The notes below the pieces were generated by a model that did no database searches, had not been told where the DNA came from, and was given only the letters and a program-made list of their open reading frames with translations. From Juglans regia (lineage: Eukaryota > Streptophyta > Magnoliopsida > Fagales > Juglandaceae): DNA of 64,000 nucleotides. The translations under genes were made by a program, and so were the position numbers. The DNA lies in contig NC_049905.1 of NCBI RefSeq assembly GCF_001411555.2, positions 7,159,053-7,223,052 on the forward strand, read 5' to 3'. This document shows, in pieces, positions 22,260-34,705 of this stretch (its first letter is position 1; every line of letters starts with the position of its first letter).

Positions 22260-23060
22260 AATAATTAGTACGAACGAAACATATTTTGTTCGAACTAACC
22301 ATTGTAATGTAACTTCATAGTTTGAACTAAGAAAATATCTATTCGAAAGGAATGTTCTGTTCATTCAAAAGAATTTAATTTGTTCGAACAAAAATATCTG
22401 TTTGGCAACTAAGCGTTCGAACAGAACAAGAACACACCAAACAGCCATGGCTGAGTCGACTCAGTCCTAAACGAAAAAATGCAATCTAGTGAGGATCCTA
22501 AGGGCAGGTTTGGGACACAAGACAAAACACAAAATTCTCATCTCATCCTATCTCATCATTACATCTTTTTCAAATCTATATGCAAAATAAAATAAACAAT
22601 TCAACTTTTTCAAACCCAATACACTTTTTTCAAATTCCAAAACAATAATAATATTAAAACATAATATTTTAAACTTCAAAACAAAACACAAAATTCTCAT
22701 CTCACCCCCCAAACCTGCCCTAGTTTTAATCGATAGAAATGATTAAAAATTGAAACCTCATCATTTCTACCAATTATTTTCGTGTTAGTTCTATGGAAAA
22801 AACCAAAATGAGGGATTTCGGATTTGAAATCAATATTCCCCAAAACACAACCTATTCGAACAAAAAATGAAACAATAGGTGTGGAGACTTGACTCATACC
22901 TCTTAGAAGCTTGCTACGGCGGATGAGTGGCGGCGTTGTGAATAGGCGACAGCTCTCTCGAGGGATATTTGTTCGAATTGAGAACGTAAATGGCAATCTC
23001 TTCGAACTGGATATATAATGTCCGTGACGTTTTGTTCGAATAGTACAAAACCCTCTCAAA
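22260..23060. repeat. Internal TTCGAA-type repeat cluster
   Basis: About a dozen TTCGAAC / GTTCGAA variants lie around the 5' side of the minus-strand transposon ORF, interrupted by the MITE at 22502-22720. A cluster here would suit the end of a second, oppositely oriented element. Confidence 0.65.
22502..22720. repeat. MITE with GGGCAGGTTTGG ends, 219 bp
   Basis: Left GGGCAGGTTTGGGACACAAG, right CACCCCCCAAACCTGCCC. Sister of 9338-9557, in the opposite orientation relative to its internal GATTTGAAAAAG-type core. Confidence 0.85.
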
Positions 23061-23089
23061 CGGTTAATATACTAATAAATGTTGTTCCA

Positions 23090-23690
23090 ACCGATAGGAA
23101 ATCGGCTCGTACGGTTATTACACTAATATATTTCTAATTATATTACTAATACTAATATATAATAATACTAATATTATAAAGTACAAAAGTAAAAAAGTAA
23201 GAAAATCATACTAATAATAGTATTATAATACTTGTATTTAATATATTTAGTATACTATTTGTAATATACTTATATATAGTTACTATATAGCTATAACTAT
23301 TATAAGTTATGGTAACTATACTCATATACTTGTATAATATTATAACACTAACTATAGTTACTAGTTACTAAGTTATGATAGCTATACAAGTTAATATAAT
23401 TACTATATTAATAAGTACTATATATATTTAAGTATTATATAGCTACTATAGTGTAAGTATTATATATAGTTACTATGTAGCTATAGCTATTATAAGTTAT
23501 GATAACTATACTTATTATAAGTTATATAACAAGGTAACAAGTATAGTATATAGTTACTATTAGAAGTATAGTATATACTCATATAAGTTATAGTTACTAT
23601 ACCCATATACGTTATATAATAATATAACACTAAGTATTGTATAAGTACCATATATTAATAAGTATTATATATTAATAATTCTAATATTAG
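23090..23690. repeat. TA-rich low-complexity tract inside the CACTA complex
   Basis: About 600 bp of degenerate TATAGTTACTATA / TATTATAAGTTATG units. It separates two TTCGAA clusters and resembles the tracts at 20040-20229 and 39080-39284. Confidence 0.7.
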
Positions 23691-24010
23691 TTCGAACAAA
23701 ATAAAGTCCCATTTGAATGGATTTATCTCGTAGAATATGTTTGGAAGGAAATTTCACGTCAAATACTCTGAAAGTTCACTTATTTGAACTAGAAAATGCT
23801 CCATTCGAACGCAATGGTGCAATTTGGTTACGAAAATACTGTCTGATCTTCTCTACATTTGAAGAATATGCCAATGAATATTCTGATTAATTAGTTTCAA
23901 CTACTATATTAACCGTTCGAATGTTAAAAATTGAAATAAATCGAGGCAGAATTTGACGACTTTTTGAAATTTTCGTGTTCAAACATGACTTTAAAGATTC
24001 AAATACCTAT
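23690..24010. repeat. TTCGAA-type cluster before the presumed CACTA transcript start
   Basis: Several GTTCGAAC, CATTCGAACG and CGTTCGAATG motifs, followed at about 24057-24180 by GCACTATAAGGC and a GAGAGAGAG-rich leader-like stretch. This looks like a + strand promoter and 5' UTR for the transposase gene, now split from it by the LINE. Confidence 0.5.
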
Positions 24011-24229
24011 ACATTCAGTTCATTTTCGCGCATGAACTGAAATTTGAGAGAAATAGAGCACTATAAGGCAATTTTGTGGTTCGTAAGTTAGTGTTGTGGA
24101 GAGAGAGAGGAACAATTCTAGTGAGAGAAAATTGATTCTTGAGAGAGGGGAGAAGTTTAGAATAGGTAGGCATTATCTTTTTGCTCTTGTTTTTGTATTT
24201 CGAGTTACTTTGTATTTGGTTTATTGAAT

Positions 24230-24244
24230 TTAATTTAGGGTTTT
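24230..24244. repeat. Target-site duplication of the LINE, left copy
   Basis: TTAATTTAGGGTTTT, repeated exactly at 30140-30154. Confidence 0.88.
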
Positions 24245-24557
24245 TTTTTTTTTTATAGAAGAGCCGAGATCACCTGTCCATGAGTGACCCCTTCCTAAAT
24301 TTTATTAATAGCCCTCACTTATGGCGGTAGAAGACCGTGGTTACAGACCGACACCTAATATTACAAAAAAATTCCGCTCCCAGGTGTCAAAATTACAAAA
24401 AAAAAAAAACATCAAATTAAAGACTTACCAAAAAAGGACAACCAAGCAAAAACCATTCCTGTAAAAAAAACCACCAAAAACCAACAAATGTTAACCCAAA
24501 AAATATAACGTCATAAACACTTACCAAACCAACCTAAAATATCGCATGAACATGACA

Positions 24558-27500
24558 CTAACAGCAACGCAATGAAGGCAAACCCAGGGTATCCAAATGG
24601 ATTAAACCACGAAGCACCCTAGGCACCTCCCTAAAAAATCTCCACTCAGAATTAAGACCCGACGCACCACTCTGGGCCAACCAATCCGCAGCTTTATTTC
24701 CCGCTCTATAAACATGACGAACTACGCACACCATAGAATCCATAAGAGCCAACGTATCTTCCCAAAAATCTTCCAAGTACCACACACCACACCTTCTCCT
24801 ATTCCACCACGAAATCACCACTTGAGAATCTAATTCAATTTCCACAAAATTAATCCCCAGTTCCTTACAGGCTTTGAGTCCCTGAAGAACAGCTAACAAC
24901 TCCGCTCTATTACTGGTTCCGACTCCAATATAAGAATTAAAAGCATAAACCATAAGACCTCGATCGTTCCTAATGATACCGCCCACCCCTGAAGAACCTG
25001 GATTACCAAGACTACTCACATCTGTATTCAATTTAAACTACCCTTGAGCTGGCTTTTGCCAAGCCACTAGCTTTAAATACTTCCTATCAGGAACCAATGC
25101 TGGAATATTCAATGACTGTAACACCTGTGAATCATGTCTAGAACATTTGCTAACCTTTTTCATATCTCGAACTACTAATCCCATCCATCTACTAATAGAA
25201 AGCCGAACCGAAAAAATAGACTGAAGCCTTCCCTCCATACGTGCAGTACATCGTCTACACCAAAGATGCCAAATAATAATAGAAGGTAGAAGCCCCACTA
25301 TTATTCCCAGTTGAGAATTAGAAGATGCCCGTCGAAACTAAATTTGCACCGTCTCCCTCCAAGTAAGACCAATAGGACTACCAAAAATAGATCCATAAAA
25401 ATGCCATATTGCCGATGCAAACTCACCTGTAAGTAACACATGATTTTGATCTTCATAATTACCTTCATCACAACAATCACAACGAGAAACTATCTGGATC
25501 CCAATGCGCCGAAGACGATCATCTACGCTTAAGGCCATGTTCCACACTTTCCACATTAAAACCGAAATTTTAAGTGGAAGTAACTTATGCCACACCCAAG
25601 GATGCCACTCCATACTAGATCCTCGAACTCTAATGTAATCCCAATCGGATGTAGTAGAAAAATTCTCACTGTCATTCTTCATCCAGATCAAGACATCAGA
25701 GCCTCCCTTACACCCAGCCAAAGCCTCAACAATATCCTCCACATTATCCTGACCAACCAACGTACTCAAAAACTCCACATCCTAACTATTGGACAACTTA
25801 CACTCTTTAAGTTTCAACATCGGATTACCCACTATCTGGAACTCATCAATTAGAGGACCCCCATCTCTTCATTTGTTGTACCAAAATAATATATTACCAT
25901 CTCTAACTCTCCACTTAGCATTATTAAGAATACTCGGAATACTTTTGACAATCATTTTCCAAAACTCCGTTCCTTTTCTCATATCAATAAGACACCAAAT
26001 CGAAGATCCCACATATTTTCCTTTAAAGAAACTAGCCCACAGGGATTCTCCTTTCAAAAGATTCCATGCAAACCTCATGTGCAAAACTTTTTGTATATCC
26101 CCCAAATTCCGCAAACCAAGACCACCCTCCGCTATTGGCTTACAAATACTCTCCCATGCCACCCACTTTTTTTTCCTTTTATCATTAATCTCTCCCCAAA
26201 AAAATGTGCTCAACATTCAGTTTAATTCTTTAATAATAGATTGGGGAACCTGCAATACTGCAAATATATGTAAAGCCATACTAGACAGCACATGGCGAAG
26301 TAGAATTAAACGGCCACCCGCTGATAATAATTTCATTTTCCAAGCACTGATTTTGTTCCAGACTTTGTTAATCATCTCCTCTAGATGCTCATGCTTAAGA
26401 CGCCCCAATACAATCGGAACCCCAATATATTTAAAAGGAAACAAGCCTTCGGAGAACCCTGTCAGCCTTTTAAGAGCTCTCTTTCTTACTAACGAAATTT
26501 TTGGAAAATAAAATATGGCCGTCTTTTCTTTACTAAGTTGCTGACCTGACCAATTTTCATACTTTTCAAAAATCAACAACAGTTCCTTCACCGATTTCTT
26601 TCCTCCATTCAGAAAAATAACAATATCATCAGCGTACATATGGTGAGAAATATGAGGAGTACCTCTTGATTGGGAAAATTTTCCAATCTTTTTTTCAACA
26701 AAGCTTTGTTTCAAAAGTCTAGAAAGCACTTCTTGAAGGATAATAAAGAGATAAGGCGAAAGGGGACCCCCTTGACGCAATCCCCGCCTCCCTTGAAAGA
26801 AACCTTTCGTCGTTCCATTAAGCATCACAGAATACCACACATTCGAAATACAAGCACGAATAAGATCACAAAAAGAAGAAGGAAAGCCAAAACACCTCAA
26901 TACCTCAATCAAAAAGTTCTACTCCACCCGATCATATGCTTTAGCCATATCAACTTTAATCATTATATTACCACCGTGTATCGTCCTCTTCAGTGAGTGA
27001 ACCATTTCCTGAGTAAGACTGATATTCTCAAAAATACTCCGCCCAGGTATAAACGCTCCTTGCTCTAGAGAAATCATTTTGAGAAGAAGACCTGTCATAC
27101 GATTCACAATAATTTTCGAACAAATTTTATTGAAGACTGAACAAAGGCTTATTGGCCTAAATTTATCAAACCCCGAAAGCACATCTACCTTCGGGATTAG
27201 CACAATAAAAGAAACCGAATAAAATCTCGGAAGTCTTTTGGATAGAAAAAATTCTGAAATAGCTTCTAAGACCTCAACTTTAACCACCTCCCAGCAACTC
27301 ATAAAAAAACCCGCGCCAAAACCATTTGGGCCCGGGGAACTATTAATAGGAATAGATGATAGAGCCTCTTTCACTTCAACCAACGAAGGGATCCCACAAA
27401 GCCGGACACAATCCTCTTCATTAATAACTGACGATATCAAGCTAGTTAAATCAGGCACCTCCCTTACCGAATTAGATCTCTGAAGAAACTCAGAAAAATA

Positions 27501-28685
27501 ATCAACGGCACCAAGATGAATTTCTTCCGGAGAATTAAACTCCATCCCATTCGAAGTTCTCAACTTATGAATTTTCCTATGCCTTTTATTAGATAACCAA
27601 ACATGAAAGAATTTTGTGTTCCTATCGCCATCCATTCTCCATTTTATTTTAGCCATCTGCGCCAGTCTTATATCCTCCCTTCGCCTCCAAGAATACAACT
27701 CATTAGAACACCTCACTAGCTCCCTTTCAATATCATTATCCAAATCTCTCTGCAACAAATGTTCAAGACTCTCAACCTTATCTTCAAGAATCACAATATG
27801 ATTATTAGTTCTCCCAAACACCCTCTTATTCCATTCACGTAACGCCACCTTAAGCTTTTTAAGTTTGCTAGCTAATTTAAAAAGCCCCGAACCTGTGACA
27901 GATTCAGACCACACATTGTGAACAAAATTCATAAAATCCGGGTGTTCAACCCACATTTGCTGAAATCAAAATGGAGGGGGACCATAAGAGAAAGGATCAA
28001 TTAAAAATTCTATAAACATAGGACAATGATCCGACGTTGACCTTGGAAGATACGAACAATGAGCATTCGGGAATAAAGTCAGGAAATTTGCATCAAGTAA
28101 CACTCGATCCAACTTTGCCCAAGCTCTAGATACTCCCTGCTGACCATTGCACCATGTAAACTTACCTCCTTGTGAATTCATTTCCATCAGCCCGCCCTGA
28201 TGAATCCATCTATTAAACTCATCTATTGCAACTCTATTCCACGGACGCCCACCACACCTTTCCACATCCGACTGAATTATGTTGAAATCCCCAGCAAACA
28301 AGCAAGGCTCAACACCCATTCTATCCGAACTCAGCTCCTCCCAAATCATATGTCTCTCATACCTATTACACTTAGCATAAATAAAATTGCCCAAGAAATG
28401 AAAATCTCCTTCGCTAATACGTAAAGACACATACTGCGAACTCATGCAGACCACCTGCACATCCACTTCATTTTTCCAAAACACCCAGATTTTTTCACCA
28501 TCATTCTCATTTGTTATCACCTTATCAAACTGCAATATCCGCATGAAACTCTAGATTTTATCCACACTCTGAAAAGGTTCCAGCAACATTGCCATCTTTG
28601 GCTTATGTTTAGACAACAGTTTTTGTAAACGTCTCTTAGAAGTACCTAAACCTCTTATATTCCAGACTAATATTGATCCAGTCAT
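24558..28685 (-). pseudogene. LINE ORF2: endonuclease, reverse transcriptase, zf-RVT, RNase H
   Basis: All open segments (from 28544, 27956, 26912, 26216, 25778, 25298 and 25031) lie in one frame of 1375 codons that begins at ATG 28685. The start overlaps the ORF1 stop as ATGA. Domains in order: APE-type endonuclease (SILVWNIRGLGT start, AGDFN, SDHCP end), RT (GLRQGGPLSPYLF, then MYADDIVIF), zf-RVT-like region (CDCCDEGNYEDQNHVL), RNase H (LNTDVSSLGNPG). Eight in-frame nonsense codons break it; I found no frameshift. Each can be explained by one C-to-T or G-to-A change in a Gln, Arg or Trp codon, for example PPF-stop-FQQ and RVE-stop-NF. Confidence 0.9.
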
Positions 28686-29956
28686 TGAGTAAACTTCTGT
28701 GTTCTAGTGATCACCCGCCTGGAGCTCCTGATTTTCTCAAACTGCCGCTTTTGATATTTTCTCTTTACAACTTCATCTTCTGCATCCGAATGATATTCTT
28801 TCTCCTGCAAAAATACTTCCGCATTTTTCTCAGGTTCTGGATCAGACATCAAACCATCTTCCAGTCGTACCTCTTCCTCATGAACATTATTAAACTCCCT
28901 TTCTGCAGAACTAGGAACTACTTCCCCCTCCCTCATGTCCTTTTCCAACTCTGTTTCCATTAAGGGGTTCGAGCAATCCATTTTTCCTTCAAAACTTATT
29001 GGGTTCATTTCTTCCGCAAGATCCGCAATCTCAAGATTTTCATCTTGATCCTTTTCCGGTTCCAACTCCTCAACCAAAAGAATGGGATCACCTAACACCC
29101 GATTCTCTTCAGTACCTTTGTTTGTTTCAACTTCTGTATCCTCAACAACTGGGGTATTAATCTTTTCCGTCGGCTCTTCCACAATCGGTTCTTGTTGCCG
29201 AACCCACACATTACTTCCTACACTCTTTTTCCCAGCACGGCAAGTCTTTAAATTGTGCCCCTGTATTTTACACTTAGAACAGAATGCCGGCAGAGTTTCA
29301 TATATAATTTCTTGCTTTCGGCTAGTTCCCAAACCAGGCATCCCAATCCAAAAATAAGGTTTCTTTGCAGCATCCATTTCCACACAAATACGAACACCAT
29401 CGGTTCGAGTAACATGAGTAGAGTTATCACTTCTAATAAATCTACCAATAGGGGCTGTAAGAATTTTAAGAAATGACTCATGATAATAGTTAGGAGGCAA
29501 ACCTGGAAGTACAATCCACACCGGTAGAATCGAGGGTTCTTCTTCTTCTTTAAAGTCTGGAGTCCAGTGAAATGGACGGTAAGGAATACCGTCTATATCA
29601 TTAACTTCACGAGCCAAAGCCTTCATGCAGTCTTCTTCCGAAACCATTCTGAAAAAAACATTCCGAGGATGCCTCATGTTAGAAATGACTGGAACGCCAT
29701 CAAGATTCCATCGCTTGTGAATGAAGGCCCTAATGGCATCCAAGGATGGTCGGTTCCTCAGAAAATTCAAAACAATCGAGTACAGAAAAGGCTCAGCAGA
29801 TCGTTGGATTTCCTCCTTAGAAAACCGGAAAAAGATTTCGCCATCCTTGGCTTTCGGCAGACGGTGCGCCACAGATATATCTAGAAGAGGCTGAGGAACC
29901 ACCGATACGAGATCCACGAAGAGACGTCGACCTCCGTTGTTAGCAGCAGCAGCCAT
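28682..29956 (-). CDS. LINE ORF1 protein (DUF4283 plus CCHC zinc knuckle), intact frame
   Basis: 424 codons from ATG with no stop. The N-terminal half matches the DUF4283-type gag-like domain of plant LINEs (RWNLDGVPVISNM, then GLPPNYYHESFLKIL, then GVRICVEMDAAKKP). A zinc knuckle CSKCKIQGHNLKTC follows at about residues 224-237, for RNA binding. The C-terminal ~190 residues are acidic and low-complexity. The protein normally coats LINE RNA. The frame has stayed open although ORF2 is broken, so it may be young or simply lucky. Expression is not shown by the sequence. Confidence 0.85.
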   Translation of the reverse strand: MAAAANNGGRRLFVDLVSVVPQPLLDISVAHRLPKAKDGEIFFRFSKEEIQRSAEPFLYSIVLNFLRNRPSLDAIRAFIHKRWNLDGVPVISNMRHPRNVFFRMVSEEDCMKALAREVNDIDGIPYRPFHWTPDFKEEEEPSILPVWIVLPGLPPNYYHESFLKILTAPIGRFIRSDNSTHVTRTDGVRICVEMDAAKKPYFWIGMPGLGTSRKQEIIYETLPAFCSKCKIQGHNLKTCRAGKKSVGSNVWVRQQEPIVEEPTEKINTPVVEDTEVETNKGTEENRVLGDPILLVEELEPEKDQDENLEIADLAEEMNPISFEGKMDCSNPLMETELEKDMREGEVVPSSAEREFNNVHEEEVRLEDGLMSDPEPEKNAEVFLQEKEYHSDAEDEVVKRKYQKRQFEKIRSSRRVITRTQKFTQ

Positions 29957-30139
29957 AGAGTACTTGCGTCAAACATAGCATGAAAAAACTTTCAAGGAGA
30001 AAGCCATTCTTGGAGCGTTCTTGGAGCGTCATTTAGCATTTCTTTTCTCTTCTAAGAAAACCTGATTACTTCTTACAAAAAGAAACCTACAACTAACTTG
30101 TTGTAGTGTTTGTTGTTGAATCTCATGAAGTTCCAAAAA

Positions 30140-30154
30140 TTAATTTAGGGTTTT
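30140..30154. repeat. Target-site duplication of the LINE, right copy
   Basis: TTAATTTAGGGTTTT, identical to 24230-24244. Confidence 0.88.
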
Positions 30155-30414
30155 CTCATAATGTATTTTATGCATATGTAGGTATTGTGGATTCATATTT
30201 TTATTGGATGGCAAAAATTTTGAGGTAACATCTCTAATATTTAGTGATTTGATAATTTATAGTTTTTAATTAATTTATAGTTTTCAAACGGAATTATCAT
30301 GTTCGAACATAATCATTTTTGAACCTAATAAGATTTTAGTTACAAGATTTTACTTAAAAGACTAATAATATATATAAAAATAATACTTAAAATATAAAAA
30401 GTTGAAGAATTATT

Positions 30415-30860
30415 AATACTTAAAATATATTAAACATAAGAATTATTAATACTTAAACTAAAATTACTACTTCTAAAATATTCTCTTATAAAACCAAAAT
30501 GTATAATTAAAAAATATTTTGCACTTAAATTAAAACTAATACTTAAAATATAATAAACATACGAATTATTAATACTTAAATTAAAATTAATACTTATCAA
30601 ATATTTAATTAAAACACAATAATGTATAATTTAAAAATATTTTTCACTTAAATTACAATTAATACTTAAAATATATTAAACATAAGAATTATTAATACTT
30701 AAATTAAAATTAATACTTATAAAATATTTAATTAAAAAACTATAATGTATAATTAAAAATTATTTTTTGATTGAATTAAAATTAATACTTAAAATATAAT
30801 AAACAAAAGAATTATTAATATTTAAATTAAAATATATACTTATAAAATAATAATAATAAT
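30415..30860. repeat. 123-bp minisatellite, about 3.6 copies
   Basis: AATACTTAAAATATA starts at 30415, 30538, 30661 and 30784, exactly 123 bases apart each time. Units share TAAACATAAGAATTATTAA and AATGTATAATTAAAAA blocks with a few substitutions. It lies in the presumed intron or leader of the CACTA transposase gene. Confidence 0.88.
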
Positions 30861-31559
30861 ATTGGTGATTTGTAATGTAATTTTGTAATGTATTTGTGAT
30901 TTGGAATGTGATTTGATTTCAAATTTAATAATTGTAGGAGTTGCTTTACTAGTGGGTTGGTTTACTATTTAGGTGCTGGATTAATTTAGAGTAATTTTTA
31001 TATGTAGTTGAGCATTAGACCCATTCGAGAGTTGTGACTAAATATTCTCTTAACAAATGTTTGGGTACAACTCTTAAATTGTCCAAAGTAGACAATTTGA
31101 GATTCTATCATCTATATGGTAGATATATTCTGCTTAAACTCTCGTGTTAGTCAATTAAGATTTTGGTTAGTGTTTCCATACATTCTTCGGGTATGTGGTC
31201 CGTAAGTTTCTCGACCCATGAATAGGATCGACGACTTATTGTGAATAGCATACTTAGAGAATTGTAGGAAAATATTGTCGAAATTTTTACTAACATTAGA
31301 GTTTTTGATTGAGTATAGATGCAATAAAAATGATAATCTCTCGAATGGGATAGAACCAACTACCTTATAAAATAGATGGTAAACAAGTATGAATATATTC
31401 TTGATAGTGTTTATCCCATGAATTGAGTTTTTTTTTATAGACAACCGATGAGTAACAAAAATATAATGGATAAGAGTTGGATCCTGTTGGGAAATAGACT
31501 TGGGGGAGACTATAAGGAGTATACACAAGGGGTGAAGTTTTTTTATATAGTTTGCTCGC

Positions 31560-34500
31560 ATGAGTGTTGACAGTCGAGGATGTATAAGATATCCATACAA
31601 GAAGTGCAAAAATTTTAGTTCTTATAATTTGGTGGTAATGGATGATCATTTATTTATAAATGAAATCGATCCTAAATACTCACCTTGGGTCTTACATGAC
31701 AAACCATTTTCTAAAGGAGTTAGATTTAGCAGTCAGTCCAATCAAATGGAGGAGGGTAGCAAGATCGACATGGACGACATTAATGTATATGCTTCTGATG
31801 ACAATGATGAAAATGGAGAGGATATGACTGAGATGTTAGGCAATCTGGGTGTAGGAATATTTGGGATAAGGGATGGAGATAGAACATCTACACAATCAAT
31901 TGAGAAAAATGGAAACTTTGGAAGACTGTGGGAGGATGCACAATGAGAGTTGTATGATAGGTGCACATGTCATAGCAAGTTATCTTTCATGGTGAGGTTG
32001 TTCTATATTAAGTTTATTTGTCATATTTCTACTAAAGCCATCGATATGTTGCTAAAATTATTTAAAGACGCTCTCTCTTAGGAGGATAATGTAGTACCCC
32101 ATAATTTTTATGAAACGAAGCAATTGAAGCGAGGATAGGATTTGATTATAATATCATCCACGCTTGTAAAAATGATTGTGTTCTCTTCTGACAACAATAT
32201 GCAGAATTTGATTCATGTCCGGTGTGTCATGAGTCAAGATTGGCATCCGATAAACATAATGTATCCCAAAAAGTATTAAGAAATTTTCCGTTGATTCCTC
32301 GACTTCAAAGATTATTTTTGTCCCAGTTGACTGTGAAAGATATATCTTGGCATCACACAGAAAGAGTTCAAAATGAAAACTTCATCTCGCATCCTACATA
32401 TTCCTTACAATGGAATAGATTTGACGTCAATTATTCATGGTTTGCCAAAAAACCTTGCAATGTACGTCTTGGTTTAGCAACAAATGGTTTTAATACATTT
32501 GTCAACATGAGCACTTCTCACAGTACTTAGCCTGTTATATTAAGGCCATATAACTTGCCATCTTGGAAGTGTATGAAGGATCCGTATTTTATGATGACTC
32601 TACTGATACCATGACCAAGGTCACCAGGGAACGAATTAGATGTATATCTGCAACCACTAATTGCAGAGTTGAAAGAGTTGTGAGATCAGAGTGTTAGTAC
32701 ATATGATGCAACCTCGTCGCGGCCAGAGTTCAAGATGCATACTACAGTGATGTGGACAATAAATAATTTTCCAGCATATGGAAACTTGTATGGGTGGAGC
32801 ACAAAAGGTAAAATAGGTTGTCCTATTTGCAATAAAGATACACAGTTTAAGTAGTTGACAAATAATAGGAAATTATGTTTCATGTGATATCGTCGATATT
32901 TACCACATGATTATAGATGGCGCTCAAATAGAGCGATGTTTGATAGAAGGGTTGAGCGCATGTCATCACTGCCAGAGCTGTTTGTGAATGATATTATCGT
33001 GCAGTTGGGGGATGTTTCAGAAAATAGATTTGAAAAAAATACAAGATTTCAAAAGAGAAAACGACAAGTAGTGGAGTTGAATTGGACAAAAAAAAATATT
33101 TTTTTAGATTTGTCATATTGGTCTAATTCGACATTGCACCACAATCTAGATATTATGCACATTGAAAAAAATATATGTGAGAATATATTAAGCACTCTGA
33201 TGTCAATAGAAGGGAAGACAAAAGATACATATAACTCTCATAAAGATTTAAAGGAGTTGGGATAAGACCGAAGTTGCATTTATAAGATAATGAGTTGTTA
33301 GCCTACATGTACATTGGATGGTATACACTTTCAAATTATGAGAGAAATAAATTCTATGATTGGTTCATGACAATCACATTACCCGATAGTTATGCTTCAA
33401 ACATGTTGGTGTGCATGAAAAGTTTACTCGAGATGTTCGTACAGTTCTCACAGAATTAGAATAATTTTTCAGAGACATTTGTAATAGAATGTTGAAAGTT
33501 TATGTATTGTTAAAAATGGAAGCTGGCATTGCAATGATTTTGTGCAAATTAGAGAGTTTGTACCCGCCTTCATTCTTTGATGTAATGGTTCATTTGGCTG
33601 TGCACCTATCTCGTGAGGCTTTAGCCGCTGGCCCAGTTCAGTATAGATGGATGTATCCTATTGAACGGTTTTTGGAAAAACTTAAGCGATCTGTGGGGAA
33701 TAAATCTCGTCTGGAAGATTCGATTGCAGAGTCATACATTGATAATGAGTGTCATACATTTTGTTCAATGTATTTTCGTGGGGTTGATACTAGATTTACG
33801 AGAGCGGATCGAAATTATGAAGGTGGATGCACAAAGAGGAATTTGCCTCGTGGTTTGAATATACGGTAGTACCACTAAACTCCACATATTTCTATCTAAC
33901 GTTGATATAACTATAATAATATTTATTGATGTAGATTGTATCGAAACATGGTGAAAATTTAGAAGAAATCTCGCCATAACTGTATGCTTGGGCATGTGAT
34001 CCGTTCGGATGGGCCATTGAATACTCAAGATGTTTGGTTCGTAGATATAAATTTCACACAGTTGACAGAGAATGATATAGGAAAACTCAAAATTTTGAGG
34101 TCGTAGTTGAAGGATGCCATAGAGATGATAACATTGACTTCTACGTAATTGTTGAAGATATCATAGCGTTAAAGTACGTGGGATAATATATGGTTGGACT
34201 GTTTAAGTGTAATTGGTGGGATCCTCAAATCCTAGATTGGAAGTGCGTAACGATAAATATTTTGTGAATGTCAATACATCTTGCACATGGTATGAGGACG
34301 ATCATTTCGTTCTCGTTTGCCAAGCGAATCAAGTTTTTTATTTAGATGATCAAGAGTACTAGAACCCAAGGCGGGTCGTGAAGAAGTTTGCACCAAGAAA
34401 TGTATATGATTACATTCCAGAGGCAGATGAACCACATGCAGAAGTTGATAGTCTAGCAAATGAAGAAGTATATCAAGAAAACGAATCAGGTATCAATTTA

Positions 34501-34629
34501 TTTGTTGATCTAAGCCAATATGACATAGTCTCATTGCATAGAGAAGATGTTCAACCTGAAGTAATTGAGGGTGAAATGCAGGAAGAAGATGAATCAACCG
34601 AAGTATCTAGTGAGGATGAAGGTGACTAA
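31560..34629 (+). pseudogene. CACTA Tnp2-type transposase, decayed
   Basis: Pieces across broken frames fall in family order. 31560-31710 resembles the transposase-associated domain (YKKCKN then SPWVLH in place of the usual C..C...W.HGE). 32100-32900 is Transposase_21: RLGLATNGFNTF, LRPYNLPSWKC, ELDVYLQPLIAELKEL, TVMWTINNFPAYGNLYGW, then RRYLPHDYRWR. 33110-33265 continues it (HHNLDIMHIEKNICENIL). 33489-33869 is DUF4218 (LYPPSFFDVMVHLAVHL, YRWMYPIERFL). About 33960-34330 is DUF4216-like. Stops and frameshifts are many. The transposase would have cut and pasted CACTA elements. Confidence 0.85.
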
Positions 34630-34705
34630 TCCAGCAAAACTGATAGTGAATGAATTTCAAACCGATATTCTTATAAATATCTGTAGTGTTTGTTTGAATA
34701 ATAAT
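34168..34705 (+). repeat. Duplicated transposase 3' segment, copy A
   Basis: Runs from TTAAAGTACGTGGGATAATA to GTTTGAATAATAATT and matches 36420-36955 at high identity. It includes the DUF4216-end coding region and an acidic tail (83 codons open at 34378-34629). The LTR at 34706 starts exactly where the two copies stop matching. Confidence 0.88.

Larger units (their letters stand above)
24245..30139 (-). mobile_element. Structurally complete L1-type LINE, nested in the CACTA complex
   Basis: About 5.9 kb on the minus strand. The 5' end is near 30139 and a 3' poly-A (T-run on +) is at 24245-24254. The flanking 15-bp target duplication is perfect. It holds an intact ORF1 (28682-29956), a full-length single-frame ORF2 with premature stops (24558-28685) and a ~300-bp 3' UTR. 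Complete 5' ends are uncommon for LINEs, which are usually 5'-truncated. It interrupts the leader region of the host transposon. Confidence 0.92.

Noticed and set aside
25789..26511. 240-codon open frame on the + strand
   Set aside because: It is the antisense shadow of the LINE RT region (26217-26912 and 25869-26216, minus strand), which has clear catalytic motifs. The shadow has no family signature.
30085..30100. CTTGTTGTAGTG as a CACTA right end
   Set aside because: It falls inside the LINE near its 5' end, lacks the CTTGTAGTG spacing and has no partner duplication.
30415..30860. Regular repeats considered as a CRISPR-like array
   Set aside because: The unit is a 123-bp tandem repeat without unique spacers, in plant transposon DNA.
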